A DNA stretch of 64,000 nt from Chromohalobacter israelensis (GTDB lineage: Bacteria; Pseudomonadota; Gammaproteobacteria; Pseudomonadales; Halomonadaceae), in the NCBI GenBank assembly GCA_000761475.1, contig JQNW01000004.1:372001-436000 (forward strand). The letters are read 5' to 3'. The position numbers were made by a program, and so were the translations under genes. Of the stretch, positions 44,414 to 53,482 are shown piece by piece. A model generated the notes under the pieces. The model searched no databases, was not told the origin of the DNA, and worked only from the letters and a program-made list of their open reading frames with translations. Every line of letters begins with the position of its first letter. Within the stretch, counting starts at the first letter, position 1.

Positions 44414-45897
44414 TTTTGACTGCAGCCCTGGGGCTTCCCATGCTGGGGGCTCTCGCACTCGCCGTTTCAAGCCGTTGGACCGAGACCGCGGCTCGCCGGT
44501 GTGCCATCGCGGTTTCGGTGTTGCCGGTGCTGTTGCTGATCTGGGCGTGGCGACAGTTCGATCCGCAAGGCGCGCTCTTCCAGTTCGTCGAGGAAGTGCC
44601 CTGGGTACCCAGCCTGGGCATGGGCTACAGGCTGGGCGTGGATGGCATTGCCCTGGCTGTCGCGACGATGAGTGCCCTGGTCTTCTCGGCCAGCATCGCC
44701 TACCCCGTGGACACGAAGCATCAGCCTCGCCAGTACTACGCCTGGATGCTCTTTCTGCAGTCCGTGTCGCTGGGTGTCTTCCTGGCGCTGGACCTGCTGC
44801 TCTTCTATGTCTTTTTCGACCTGAGCCTGGTGGGGATGTTCTTCCTGATCGGCCGCTGGGGGCATGGTCAGGCGCAGCTCGCCGCGTTCAAGTTCTTTCT
44901 GTACACCTTCTGCGGCTCGCTGTTGCTGCTGCTGGCGATCATCGGGCTCTATCTATCGGTCGAGCCGCATACCTTCGACATGCGCGTGCTCATCGAGCAG
45001 CAACCGCTGGCGGGTGCGGGCATGACGGCCGCACTGGTGTTTCTCGCCCTCATGCTCGGCTTCGCCATCAAGACCCCGATGGTGCCCGTGCATACCTGGC
45101 TTCCCCAGGCGCATGTCGATGCCCCGGGGCCGGTCTCGGCGATTCTCGCCGGGGTACTGCTCAAGATGGGCACCTACGGGATCATCCGCATTCCGTTCGC
45201 CATGATGGCGGAGACGTTCTCTCGGCATGCCCTGGTCATTGCTCTGTTCGCGGTCGCATCGATTCTCTACGGGGCCTTCGTGGCGCTCGGCCAGCGCAAC
45301 CTGAAGCGGCGCATTGCCTACACGTCGATCAATCACATGGGCTACACGGTGCTGGGGATCGCGGTGGCCGGCGCCCTGATCCAGGACACCGGATATGCCC
45401 GCGAGCTGGCCCTGGTGGGGGCCACGGTGGAAATGGTGGCGCACGGCCTGATTACCGGGGCGCTGTTCCTCATCTGCGGCTCGTTCTGGCAGCGTACCGA
45501 GGAGTATGACCTGGACAGCTACGGTGGCCTGCTGCGTCAGGCTCCGTGGCTGACCGCCTTCGCCGTGCTCGCCTCCTTTGCCAGCCTGGGCCTGCCCGGC
45601 CTGGCCGGTTTCGTGGCGGAGTTCCATATCTTTGCCGGCACCTTCGGTGTCTATCCATGGCTCGCCGTCATCGGTGTGCTGGGCATCCTGGTGACGGCGG
45701 CGCTGTTTCTGCAGATGCTGCAGAAGGTGTTCTTCGGGGCGATGCCGGAGCGCTGGGCGCAGTTCGAGGATCTGCGTCCTATCGAGTGGGGCGTGCTCGC
45801 GGTGCTGTCGGCAGGCTTCGTGATCATCGGCGTGGCGCCGGCGTTTCTGCTGACCCTGGTCGAGGCATCGGCGACGCTGCTGGTGGGAGGCCGCTGA
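44410..45897 (+). CDS. Complex I M-subunit-like, proton-conducting antiporter-type protein
   Basis: 495 residues, about 14 helices. Channel lysines are kept in LGFAIKTPMVPVHTWLP and GVLLKMGTYGIIRIP, and the late glutamate in GLAGFVAEFHIFAG. The helix-5 glutamate of NuoM is replaced by aspartate (FYVFFDLSLVGMFF). The start is a TTG overlapping the L-like stop, with AGGAG 6 bases ahead; upstream in-frame starts are inside the previous gene. Confidence 0.86.
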   Translation: MILTAALGLPMLGALALAVSSRWTETAARRCAIAVSVLPVLLLIWAWRQFDPQGALFQFVEEVPWVPSLGMGYRLGVDGIALAVATMSALVFSASIAYPVDTKHQPRQYYAWMLFLQSVSLGVFLALDLLLFYVFFDLSLVGMFFLIGRWGHGQAQLAAFKFFLYTFCGSLLLLLAIIGLYLSVEPHTFDMRVLIEQQPLAGAGMTAALVFLALMLGFAIKTPMVPVHTWLPQAHVDAPGPVSAILAGVLLKMGTYGIIRIPFAMMAETFSRHALVIALFAVASILYGAFVALGQRNLKRRIAYTSINHMGYTVLGIAVAGALIQDTGYARELALVGATVEMVAHGLITGALFLICGSFWQRTEEYDLDSYGGLLRQAPWLTAFAVLASFASLGLPGLAGFVAEFHIFAGTFGVYPWLAVIGVLGILVTAALFLQMLQKVFFGAMPERWAQFEDLRPIEWGVLAVLSAGFVIIGVAPAFLLTLVEASATLLVGGR

Positions 45898-47306
45898 TGC
45901 CTATCGGTGACGTACTGCCGGAAATCAGCCTGACGCTGGGTGCCGTGGCGATCGTCCTGTTCGCCAGCTTCGTCCGTCAGCGGCAGCATCACTGGGCAGC
46001 CGTGCTGGCCCTGCTCGTCATCGGCCTCGGCGCGGGGCTGACCGTCGCGCAATGGGGCGGGGCGCCGCGACTGACGTTTGCCGATGTCTGGGCGCTGGAT
46101 GGCGTGGCGCTCGCCAGCAAGCTGGTGGTGCTGGTTGCCGGTGCGCTGGTCGTCGCGATGTCGCCTGAATGGATGCGGACCGATCGCCGCCATGGCGAGT
46201 ACTACGCGCTGGTGCTGTTCGCTCTGCTGGGCGTCATCATGATGGCCTCGGCCAGCGATACCATGGAATTGGTGCTGGGCGTGCTGCTGTCCTCGGTGGC
46301 CAGTTACCCGCTGGCCGCCTATCACCGTGGCTGGGCGCCCGCGCTGGAGGCCGGGATGAAGTATTTCCTGATCGGCGCCCTGACCAATGCATTGCTGACG
46401 ATCGGTGTGGTGGTGCTGTTCGGCCTGACCGGCAGTACCGGGTATCCGGACATCGCCCAGGCGCTTGCCACGGACAGCGATCGCCTGGCACTGACCATTG
46501 CCACGGCCTGCGTGGTGCTGGGGCTGACCTTCAAGCTGGCGGCGTTTCCGGCTCACGCCTGGATGCCGGACGTGGCGCAGGGTTCACCGGTACCGGCGGC
46601 AGCCTTTCTGACCGTCATTCCCAAGATCGGCGCCGCGGTAGCGCTGGCCCGCTTCGTTTCCCTGCTGCCGCCGGATGTCGCCTGGCGCGCGATCGTGGCC
46701 TCGATCTCCGTCGCCACCATGACGCTGGGCAACGTGGCGGCGTTGCGACAGACGGACGTGCGTCGCCTGCTGGGCTGGTCATCGGTTTCCCAGTCCGGGT
46801 ATGCCCTGATGGCCATCGTGGTACTGGGTATCAACGATAAGGCCCTGCCGGCACTGGTGTTCTTCCTGGCGAGCTATGCCATCGCCAACCTGGCCGCCTT
46901 CGCCGTGGTCACGCACCTGCGGGGACGTACCGCACTGGACGATTACCGGGGACTGGCCCGGCACGCACCGATCGCGGCCACGATATTGATCGTGTCGCTG
47001 TTGTCCCTGGTAGGCATCCCGCCGCTGGTGGGCTTCTTCGGCAAGCTGATGCTGTTTCGCGTCACCCTCGAGGGCGGTTACGCCTGGCTGGCGCTCGTGG
47101 CGGTGATCAACACCGTCGTCTCGCTGTTCTATTACCTGCGCATCGTCGCGCCGATGATGTTCGGCAGTCGCCAGTCCGCCGTGCATGTGCTGTCGGGCCA
47201 GTGGGCGCGTTCCACGATGGCCGTGGCGGGTGTGCTGCTGATCGCCGGAGGGCTCGGCGCGGAAGCGCTCTCGCTGTTTACAGGATCGATACGCTTTGCC
47301 CTTTAG
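45897..47306 (+). CDS. Complex I N-subunit-like, proton-conducting antiporter-type protein
   Basis: 469 residues, about 14 helices. Channel lysines are kept in LGLTFKLAAFPAHAWMPD, LTVIPKIGAAVALAR and GFFGKLMLFRVTLEGG. The helix-5 glutamate of NuoN appears to be replaced (LVLGVLLSSVASYPLAAY). The ATG overlaps the M-like stop (TGATG). It is the last subunit gene; no NuoC, E, F, G or I gene follows. Confidence 0.86.
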   Translation: MPIGDVLPEISLTLGAVAIVLFASFVRQRQHHWAAVLALLVIGLGAGLTVAQWGGAPRLTFADVWALDGVALASKLVVLVAGALVVAMSPEWMRTDRRHGEYYALVLFALLGVIMMASASDTMELVLGVLLSSVASYPLAAYHRGWAPALEAGMKYFLIGALTNALLTIGVVVLFGLTGSTGYPDIAQALATDSDRLALTIATACVVLGLTFKLAAFPAHAWMPDVAQGSPVPAAAFLTVIPKIGAAVALARFVSLLPPDVAWRAIVASISVATMTLGNVAALRQTDVRRLLGWSSVSQSGYALMAIVVLGINDKALPALVFFLASYAIANLAAFAVVTHLRGRTALDDYRGLARHAPIAATILIVSLLSLVGIPPLVGFFGKLMLFRVTLEGGYAWLALVAVINTVVSLFYYLRIVAPMMFGSRQSAVHVLSGQWARSTMAVAGVLLIAGGLGAEALSLFTGSIRFAL

Positions 47307-47309
47307 GCC

Positions 47310-47329
47310 CCGGCGGCCTGGCCCGCCGG
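47310..47329 (+). other. Stem-loop between the N-like gene and egtB
   Basis: CCGGCGG and CCGCCGG form a perfect 7-base stem with a CCTGGC loop, 3 bases after the N-like stop. No T-run follows, so it is more likely an mRNA processing or stability element than a full terminator; egtB may be partly co-transcribed. Confidence 0.5.
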
Positions 47330-47368
47330 ATCCACGTCAATGGAGTGATACTGAGAAAGGAGTCGTTC

Positions 47369-48688
47369 ATGTCACCCGCTAAAGATTCGACGATCGAAAC
47401 GCCGGACAACCTGCATACCAAGGAATGGCTGCGCACGTACCAGCGGATCCGTGCCGCCACCGAGGCCATCTGCGTGCCTCTGCACAAGGAAGACTACATG
47501 GTGCAGAGCATGCCGGACGTCAGCCCGCCGAAATGGCACATCGCCCATGTCAGCTGGTTCTTCGAAGCCTTCATCCTGAAACCGTTTCATTCCGCCTACC
47601 AGCCCCTCGATCCCGCGTACGATCATCTCTTCAATTCCTATTACGTGACCCACGGCACGCCGTTCCCCCGGCCCGAGCGCGGCATGATCTCGCGGCCGAC
47701 CGTGGACGATGTCTATCGCTATCGCGCTCACGTCGACCGGGCCATGGAAGCGCTGCTCAGCGATCCACCGCAGGAACATCTCCAGGAGATTCTCCGGCGT
47801 CTCGAGCTGGGCCTGCCGCACGAACAGCAGCATCAGGAGCTGCTGCTGATGGATATCAAGCACATCCTGGCCCAGAACCCCTTGTGCCCGGCCTACCGGG
47901 ACGACCTGGCGTCGCCCCCTGAGCATGATGTGGCTGCGCTCGGCTGGCATGCCTACCCGGCCGGCGTTCGCTGCATCGGCCATGACGACACCGAGGAGGG
48001 GTTCGCCTATGACAACGAGATGGGGCGCCACCGCCAGTTCGTCGAGGCTTTCCAGATCGCCGAGCGTCCGGTGACCAACGGCGAGTTTCTCGCGTTCATG
48101 CAGGCGGGAGGGTACGACACACCTGACTACTGGCTATCGGAGGGTTGGGCGACGGTCAAGGCAGAAGGCTGGCAGGCGCCACTCTACTGGGTCGAGCGCG
48201 ACGGCGTCTGGCACCACTACACCCTGGGCGGCCTGGTACCGGTCGACATGAACGCGCCGGTCTGCCATGTCAGCTTCTTCGAGGCCGATGCCTATGCGCA
48301 GTGGGCCGGCGCCCGCCTGCCCACCGAGGCCGAGTGGGAGACGGTGGCCCATGATGCCGCCATTCGGGGCAGCGTCGGGCAGGGAAACTTCGTCGAGCAG
48401 GACCATCTGCAGCCGGTAGCTGCCGCCGCGACCACCGGCGCGCCGAGCCAGATGTTCGGCGATGTCTGGGAGTGGACCGGCAGCGCCTATCGCCCCTATC
48501 CGGGGTTTCGCAAGTTGCCGGGCAGCCTGGGGGAATACAACGGCAAGTTCATGTCCGGCCAGATGGTGTTGCGGGGTGGCTGCTGCGCGACGCCGGCCGA
48601 TCACATTCGTGCCACCTATCGCAACTTCTTCCCGCCACATGCGCGTTGGGCGTTTTCCGGTTTCCGTCTTGCCAAGGAGAGCCTCTGA
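47369..48688 (+). CDS. egtB: EgtB-like hercynine oxygenase (ergothioneine synthesis)
   Basis: 439 residues. An N-terminal DinB-like domain carries the iron ligands in KWHIAHVSWFFE and GLPHEQQHQELLL (one plus two histidines), and the C-terminal formylglycine-generating-enzyme/lectin fold follows (CHVSFFEADAYAQWAGARLP, then GDVWEWTGSAYRPYPG and GGCCATPADHIRATYRNFF). EgtB joins hercynine to cysteine or glutamylcysteine with O2. A strong AAAGGAG site precedes the ATG. The partner methyltransferase egtD is not found; selenoneine or ovothiol-type relatives are alternatives. Confidence 0.85.
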   Translation: MSPAKDSTIETPDNLHTKEWLRTYQRIRAATEAICVPLHKEDYMVQSMPDVSPPKWHIAHVSWFFEAFILKPFHSAYQPLDPAYDHLFNSYYVTHGTPFPRPERGMISRPTVDDVYRYRAHVDRAMEALLSDPPQEHLQEILRRLELGLPHEQQHQELLLMDIKHILAQNPLCPAYRDDLASPPEHDVAALGWHAYPAGVRCIGHDDTEEGFAYDNEMGRHRQFVEAFQIAERPVTNGEFLAFMQAGGYDTPDYWLSEGWATVKAEGWQAPLYWVERDGVWHHYTLGGLVPVDMNAPVCHVSFFEADAYAQWAGARLPTEAEWETVAHDAAIRGSVGQGNFVEQDHLQPVAAAATTGAPSQMFGDVWEWTGSAYRPYPGFRKLPGSLGEYNGKFMSGQMVLRGGCCATPADHIRATYRNFFPPHARWAFSGFRLAKESL

Positions 48689-48753
48689 TTAGCGCCGGGT
48701 CCCTGGCCACACTGCTCGCTAACGGCAAGCGGCTTTTACGAAGGGCATGTCGA
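48688..48753 (+). pseudogene. Possible remnant of the 5' end of a lost egtD
   Basis: AAGGAG at 48675-48680 lies 7 bases before ATT at 48688, which overlaps the egtB stop where a TGATG junction would be expected. From that ATT the frame reads I-SAGSLATLLANGKRLLRR for about 22 codons and then runs into antisense argC sequence. The site, spacing and overlap suggest a former gene whose ATG became ATT and whose body was deleted; egtD is the natural partner of egtB. Homology to EgtD was not tested. Confidence 0.3.
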
Positions 48754-48774
48754 TCATGGAGCGAGCCCCGGCGC

Positions 48775-49725
48775 TCACGCCGAGAGGCCGGTGGTCTCGT
48801 CCAGGCCCAGGTGCACGTTCATGCTCTGCACCGCGGCGCCGGCGGCGCCCTTGCCCAGGTTGTCGAGCCGGGCGACGAGCGCGATCTGCTCGGCATTGCC
48901 GAACACGAACAGGTCGACGCGGTTGGTATCGTTGCAGCCCTGGACCTCGAAGAAACCGCCATCCAGGTTGGCCATGTCATCCAGCGGCCTCACGCGCACG
49001 AAGGGCTCGTCGGCGTAGTGCGCGATATAGGCCTCGTGCAGTGCCGCGGCGGTGGTGCCCGCAGGCAATTGCGAGACATGCAGGGGAATCGTCACCGACA
49101 GGCCCTTGAGGAAGGGGCCGACGATGGGGGTGAAGACCGGCGCCTGGTCGAGGCCGCCATGCACGCGCATCTCCGGCAGGTGCTTGTGGGAAAGGCTCAT
49201 GGCATAAGGGCGCGGCGCGGCCAGGCGTGCGTCGTCCTGGCCGGCTTCGTAGGCGGCGATCAGCTGCTTTCCGCCACCGCTGTAGCCGGTGATCGAATAT
49301 GCCGTCAGCGGTGTCGCGGCGGGCAGCAGGCCGGCCTCGACCAGAGGCCGCGTGAGCATGACGAAGGCGCTGGCGTGACAGCCCGGGTTGGCGATGCGCT
49401 TGGTGGCGCGGATGGCATCGCGCTGCCCTGGTGCCAGCTCGGGCAGGCCGTAGGCCCAATCGGAGTCGGTGCGAAAGGCGGTGCTGGCGTCGATCAGGCA
49501 GGTCGTCGGATTGTCCAGCAGGGCCACGGCCTCGCGCGAGGCAGCGTCCGGCAGGCACAAAAAGGCCACGTCGGCGGCGTTGAGAAGGCGTGCGCGCTCG
49601 GCGGCGTCCTTGCGCTTGTCGGCGTCGATGCGCAGCAGCTCGATATCGTCGCGTGCGGCGAGATAATCGAGCAGCCGCAGTCCAGTGGTGCCTTCCTGAC
49701 CGTCTACATATACCTTGAATGCCAT
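48775..49725 (-). CDS. argC: N-acetyl-gamma-glutamyl-phosphate reductase ArgC (short type)
   Basis: 316 residues. It reduces N-acetylglutamyl phosphate with NADPH in arginine synthesis. The N-terminus [19 protein letters not shown] is the short (type 2) version; the catalytic cysteine is in [12 protein letters not shown], and the histidine region is [10 protein letters not shown]. It is convergent with egtB and has no other arg genes beside it, as is common for ArgC in this group. Confidence 0.92.
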   Translation of the reverse strand: MAFKVYVDGQEGTTGLRLLDYLAARDDIELLRIDADKRKDAAERARLLNAADVAFLCLPDAASREAVALLDNPTTCLIDASTAFRTDSDWAYGLPELAPGQRDAIRATKRIANPGCHASAFVMLTRPLVEAGLLPAATPLTAYSITGYSGGGKQLIAAYEAGQDDARLAAPRPYAMSLSHKHLPEMRVHGGLDQAPVFTPIVGPFLKGLSVTIPLHVSQLPAGTTAAALHEAYIAHYADEPFVRVRPLDDMANLDGGFFEVQGCNDTNRVDLFVFGNAEQIALVARLDNLGKGAAGAAVQSMNVHLGLDETTGLSA

Positions 49726-50068
49726 GGGGATGCGTTGCCTCGTTGACCGGAATCGTGCGTGCCGACGGCGACCGTCGGCCTGTCACCGCCTATTGTGCGG
49801 CGCTGGGCTCGCGCTGTCATGTCTCGGCCCGCAATCCGCTTGTCGTGACTCGCAAAAACGACCAGTCTGAAAGGGCTTGGGGTTTCCCGCCATCCACTCA
49901 GGGAAACCTGCATCCATGGCCACGCAGGCGAACCACTGCGTCGCGCGATGCTCGAAGACTCGTCCACTGCCAAGTCATGTCTCGTCTTCTGTGCTTCGGG
50001 CGCCTTGTGCTTCATCCTGCTTGCCGATTTCTTCAGCATTCCCTTGGGCAGCGTGATAAGGACGACAC
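49726..50068. other. Intergenic region of 343 bases
   Basis: No gene is supported. It separates divergent argC and the HAD gene and must hold both promoters. A perfect hairpin (GCCGACGG, CGA loop, CCGTCGGC) lies at 49761-49779, 36 bases before argC on its leader side. It could be a leader structure or an operator. I recognise no ARG box. Confidence 0.5.
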
Positions 50069-50749
50069 ATGAACAAGCGTGTATTGGCTTTCGACGTCTA
50101 CGGCACCTTGATCGACACCCATGGTGTGGTGGAAGCATTGACCACGGAGCTGGGCGATGCCGAAAAGGCGCACGTCTTCTCGCAACGCTGGCGCGACAAG
50201 CAACTCGAATATGCGTTTCGTCGCTCCCTGATGGGGGCCTATGCGCGGTTTTCGGACTGCACCCGCGAGGCCCTTGAATTCACCGACCGTGCGCTCGGTG
50301 GCCGCCTGTCCGATGTCGCCAAGGAGCACCTGCTGGATCTCTATACGCGCCTGCCCGCATTTCCCGATGTGGACGCCGGACTGGCGCGTTTCGCCAACGC
50401 CGGGGTGCGTTGCGTGGCGTTTTCCAATGGCACCGACGAGGCGGTCTCCGGGCTGCTGTCGCAAGCGGGCATCAAGGCACGCTTCGACGCCGTGGTCAGT
50501 GTCGACGACATCAAGCGCTTCAAGCCCGATCCGGCGGTCTATGCCTATCTGCGCCAGCGCACCGAATCCCGAGCCGCCGACACCTGGCTGGTGTCCAGCA
50601 ACCCCTTCGATATCATCGGTGCCAAGTATGCCGGCCTGCATGCCGCCTGGATTCGGCGCAGTGCCGAGGCCCCCTTCGATCCCTGGGGTGACGAGCCTGA
50701 CATGACGGTGAGCGACCTCGACGAGCTCGCCGATCGACTGTTGCAGTAA
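50069..50749 (+). CDS. Haloacid dehalogenase type II-like hydrolase
   Basis: 226 residues. HAD motif I is AFDVYGTLIDTHG, motif II VAFSNGTDEAV, motif III lysine in DIKRFKPDPAVY and motif IV VSSNPFDIIGAKYAG. The serine/asparagine in SSNPFD is typical of L-2-haloacid dehalogenases, which hydrolyse 2-haloalkanoates, though phosphatases share the fold. It is alone, closed by a strong terminator at 50778. Confidence 0.85.
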   Translation: MNKRVLAFDVYGTLIDTHGVVEALTTELGDAEKAHVFSQRWRDKQLEYAFRRSLMGAYARFSDCTREALEFTDRALGGRLSDVAKEHLLDLYTRLPAFPDVDAGLARFANAGVRCVAFSNGTDEAVSGLLSQAGIKARFDAVVSVDDIKRFKPDPAVYAYLRQRTESRAADTWLVSSNPFDIIGAKYAGLHAAWIRRSAEAPFDPWGDEPDMTVSDLDELADRLLQ

Positions 50750-50777
50750 CGCGCGACACGACGCGCCGCCAGGTCGG

Positions 50778-50826
50778 AAACGCCCCTGCCAGGCATGCCA
50801 TGACATGCCTGGTCAGCGGGCGTTTT
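50778..50826 (+). terminator. Rho-independent terminator after the HAD gene
   Basis: A long stem with outer arms AAACGCCC / GGGCGTTT and inner arms CCAGGCATG / CATGCCTGG around a CCATGA loop ends in TTTT. The near-complete symmetry could stop transcription from either side, but no opposing gene is near. Confidence 0.85.
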
Positions 50827-50876
50827 CTACTGTCCGGATGCGTCTTCATCCATGATCCGACGAAACGGGAAACGAC

Positions 50877-52664
50877 ATGCCGCATTCCCATCGCAGTACG
50901 GCACGACCGGCGCACAAGCGCCGCCTTGGCTGGGGACTGAGTGTACTGGCGGGGGTGGCGGTGCTCTTGCTGGTCGCCTGGTGGTGGGCGCTACCGGCAT
51001 ATATCGATCATCGCCTCAGCCAGATGCTGACCGAGCGCAGCGGCCGTCAGGTCACCATCGATGACGTCACCCTCACCCCGTGGCGCCACCAGGTGACGCT
51101 CGACGGACTGCGTATCGCCGGGCAGGCCGACACGCCGGTGTTCGCGAGCCGGCGGGTGGTGGCGACCCTCGACTGGCACTCGTTGTTCGACGCCGGCTGG
51201 CGCTTCGAACGGGTGGATCTGACATCACCGCGTCTGCAACTCATCTGGCGCGCCGGGGGCGAGTGGAACCTGGCTCGGCTATTTGGCGGCGGTGGAGGAG
51301 GCGGTTCGGCACCGCTGCGCATCGATCGGCTCACGGTCAGCGACGGTCGGCTGGACTGGATCAACCGGCGTCCCGACGCGCCGCTGACGCTGAGCCTGAA
51401 AAACCTCGATCTCGAGGCACGGCATTATGACAACAGCGATGATCGTCCCTTTGCCCTGCAAGGTCAGGCGGACTGGCGTGGTGGCACGCTGAAGGGAACG
51501 GGCGAGATGGGCTTCTCGCCATGGACGCTGGATATCGATCTCGACGCCGATCAGGTACCGCTGACCGCGCTGTCGGGCTATCTGGCCCATGTCGTGCGCG
51601 CCGAGCCGTCGTCGGGCGCCTTGGACGCACGGATTCGATTGCGTTCAGGCCGTGCCAGCGATGCCGGCACCCAGGTCAACGGTCAGGGCAGGATCGAAGG
51701 GCTCGAGATGCATGACCCCGACACGGATCAGCCCGTCGCTCGCGCCGAGCGCCTCGCCGTGGAAGGGCTGACGTTCGCCAGCGCGCGGCCGGCACTGACC
51801 GCCGAGCGGGTGTCGCTGGAGGCCCCCTGGCTCGATGTGACGATCGACGAGCGGCTCGACACCAACCTCGACCTTTGGCAGCCGCCGCAGCAGACAGGGG
51901 GCGGCGGAGGCTCGGGCATGCATGTCGCGATCGGCACGCTGGCCATCGAGCGTGGTGCGGTGGCCTTCACGGACCGTCATCTGCCGCGCCCCTTCGCGCT
52001 GGATTTCGCCGAGTTGAACGGCGAGTGGCGACAGATCGGTGCCGGGCAGGCGAGCGCCGCCCAACTGACGCTCGAGGGCCAGGTGGCGGAGGGATCGCCG
52101 CTGCGCATCGACGGCACCTTCGATCCGCTCGGCGAAGCGTTGAACGGCAACCTGAACCTGCACTTCGAGCATCTCGATCTCGAGACTCTGGCCCCCTATC
52201 TGCGCGAGTTCGGTGGCTACGCCGTCGAGCGGGGCCAGGCCACGCTGGATCTCGATTACCGGCTCGAGCAAGGCCGGCTGCGAGCACGGCATCACCTCGT
52301 GCTGCATCGGCTCGAGCTCGGCAAGGAGATCGATGCCTCGGCCACCGATCTGCCGCTCAAGACGCTGGTCGGCGTCCTGAAGAGCGAGGATGGCACCATT
52401 GAACTCGACATCCCCATGCGCTTGCCGCTCGACGATCCCGGCGCGGTGGATTTCGGCAGCGTGGCCGGCCAGGCGATCCGCGAGGCGCTCGAGAATCTGG
52501 TGTCGTCGCCGCTGGAAACGCTCTCCGAAGTGGTCGGTGACGGTGCCGACCCGGCCGCCGATGGCGAGGATCGCGGGAATGGCACGGCCGATGGCAGCGA
52601 CCAAGGTGACGAGGCCCAGGGAGAGGACCCGGCGCTCTACGAGCGCGCCCGCACTCGCCAGTGA
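50877..52664 (+). CDS. DUF748/AsmA-like envelope protein
   Basis: 595 residues: short basic cytoplasmic start, one membrane anchor (GLSVLAGVAVLLLVAWWWAL), then a long periplasmic beta-rich region with repeats of the kind RIDRLTVSDGRLDW and AIGTLAIERGAVAFTDRHL. Such AsmA/DUF748 proteins form elongated grooves that bridge the envelope and are tied to lipid or outer-membrane homeostasis. A glycine run (GGGGGGGSAPL) sits near residue 137 and an acidic, disordered tail ends the protein. Exact role unknown. Confidence 0.75.
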   Translation: MPHSHRSTARPAHKRRLGWGLSVLAGVAVLLLVAWWWALPAYIDHRLSQMLTERSGRQVTIDDVTLTPWRHQVTLDGLRIAGQADTPVFASRRVVATLDWHSLFDAGWRFERVDLTSPRLQLIWRAGGEWNLARLFGGGGGGGSAPLRIDRLTVSDGRLDWINRRPDAPLTLSLKNLDLEARHYDNSDDRPFALQGQADWRGGTLKGTGEMGFSPWTLDIDLDADQVPLTALSGYLAHVVRAEPSSGALDARIRLRSGRASDAGTQVNGQGRIEGLEMHDPDTDQPVARAERLAVEGLTFASARPALTAERVSLEAPWLDVTIDERLDTNLDLWQPPQQTGGGGGSGMHVAIGTLAIERGAVAFTDRHLPRPFALDFAELNGEWRQIGAGQASAAQLTLEGQVAEGSPLRIDGTFDPLGEALNGNLNLHFEHLDLETLAPYLREFGGYAVERGQATLDLDYRLEQGRLRARHHLVLHRLELGKEIDASATDLPLKTLVGVLKSEDGTIELDIPMRLPLDDPGAVDFGSVAGQAIREALENLVSSPLETLSEVVGDGADPAADGEDRGNGTADGSDQGDEAQGEDPALYERARTRQ

Positions 52665-52668
52665 GCGC

Positions 52669-53442
52669 TCAGTGAGGCGGACAGCGCTGCAGCGGGTCCT
52701 GCCGGAAGTAGCGGGCAAGCAGTGCGTAAAGCTCGGGATAGGCGGCGTCGAGGATGTCCGGTGCGGTGAAGAAGTACTCGCAGCAGACCGCGAAGCATTC
52801 GCCGGGATGGCTGGCAGCATAGTCGTCGATGGGTGGCGCGTCGCCGCGAGCCAGGTGCGCCTGGAGGTCGTCCCACACGCCGGTGAAGACGCGATGCCAG
52901 TCGCGGGCATCGATATCGCGCGGCAAGGGCGGGAAGCCGTCGGCGTCCAGCGAGTTGCCCATGTCCAGCTTGTGGGCGAACTCGTGGATGACGACGTTGA
53001 AGCCGCCCCAGCCGCCGCTTTCCTGGATGTCCGACAACGCCAGCACGATGGGCCCTTGATGCCAGGTTTCGCCGACGCGCTCGTCCTCGTATTCGTGGAC
53101 CACGCCCGCCTCGTCCATCTCCTCGACCCTGCGGCGGAACGCCTCCGGCAGCACGCGGACCTCGTGGACGTTGGCGAAGGCCTCGCGGGCCTCGTCTTCC
53201 GACCAGTGCAGCGTCATCAGGCACGCCTGGGCGACCAGGGCCAGACGCGCGGGGAGATCGAACAGTTCGTCGTCGAACAGCGCCAGTCGCTTGCGCCGCA
53301 GAAAGGCCCAGGCGCGCTCGCCGAGGCGGTTCGCGTCCTCCGCCGGCAACGCCTGCAACAGGGGCACCCGCGCGAGGCCCTCGGCCCAGGCCTCGGCGGG
53401 GAAGGGGTGGCGCGCGCCACGCCAGGCGTTCCACCATTTCAT
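52669..53442 (-). CDS. mtfA: MtfA-family zinc peptidase (M90)
   Basis: 257 residues. The zinc motif VVIHEFAHKLDM (His-Glu-x-x-His) lies near residue 148 and a downstream glutamate/tyrosine region is GECFAVCCEYFFTAPDIL. In E. coli MtfA is an aminopeptidase that binds the glucose regulator Mlc. It follows the GNAT-nitrilase gene by 40 bases on the same strand and stops 4 bases from the DUF748 stop (convergent). Confidence 0.87.
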   Translation of the reverse strand: MKWWNAWRGARHPFPAEAWAEGLARVPLLQALPAEDANRLGERAWAFLRRKRLALFDDELFDLPARLALVAQACLMTLHWSEDEAREAFANVHEVRVLPEAFRRRVEEMDEAGVVHEYEDERVGETWHQGPIVLALSDIQESGGWGGFNVVIHEFAHKLDMGNSLDADGFPPLPRDIDARDWHRVFTGVWDDLQAHLARGDAPPIDDYAASHPGECFAVCCEYFFTAPDILDAAYPELYALLARYFRQDPLQRCPPH

Positions 53443-53482
53443 CGCGGGACTCCTTCTCGCCGTTTCCCGTCAGCGCCTCGGC

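Noticed and set aside
38989..47306. Canonical nuoA-N or an Mrp Na+/H+ antiporter
   Set aside because: Canonical complex I needs C, E, F, G, I and Fe-S ligands; Mrp lacks A-, H- and J-like subunits. Neither fits.
48472..49746. A 424-codon plus-strand frame running from egtB through argC
   Set aside because: It is antisense to argC for most of its length. Only the first codons after the egtB stop are of interest, and those are listed separately.
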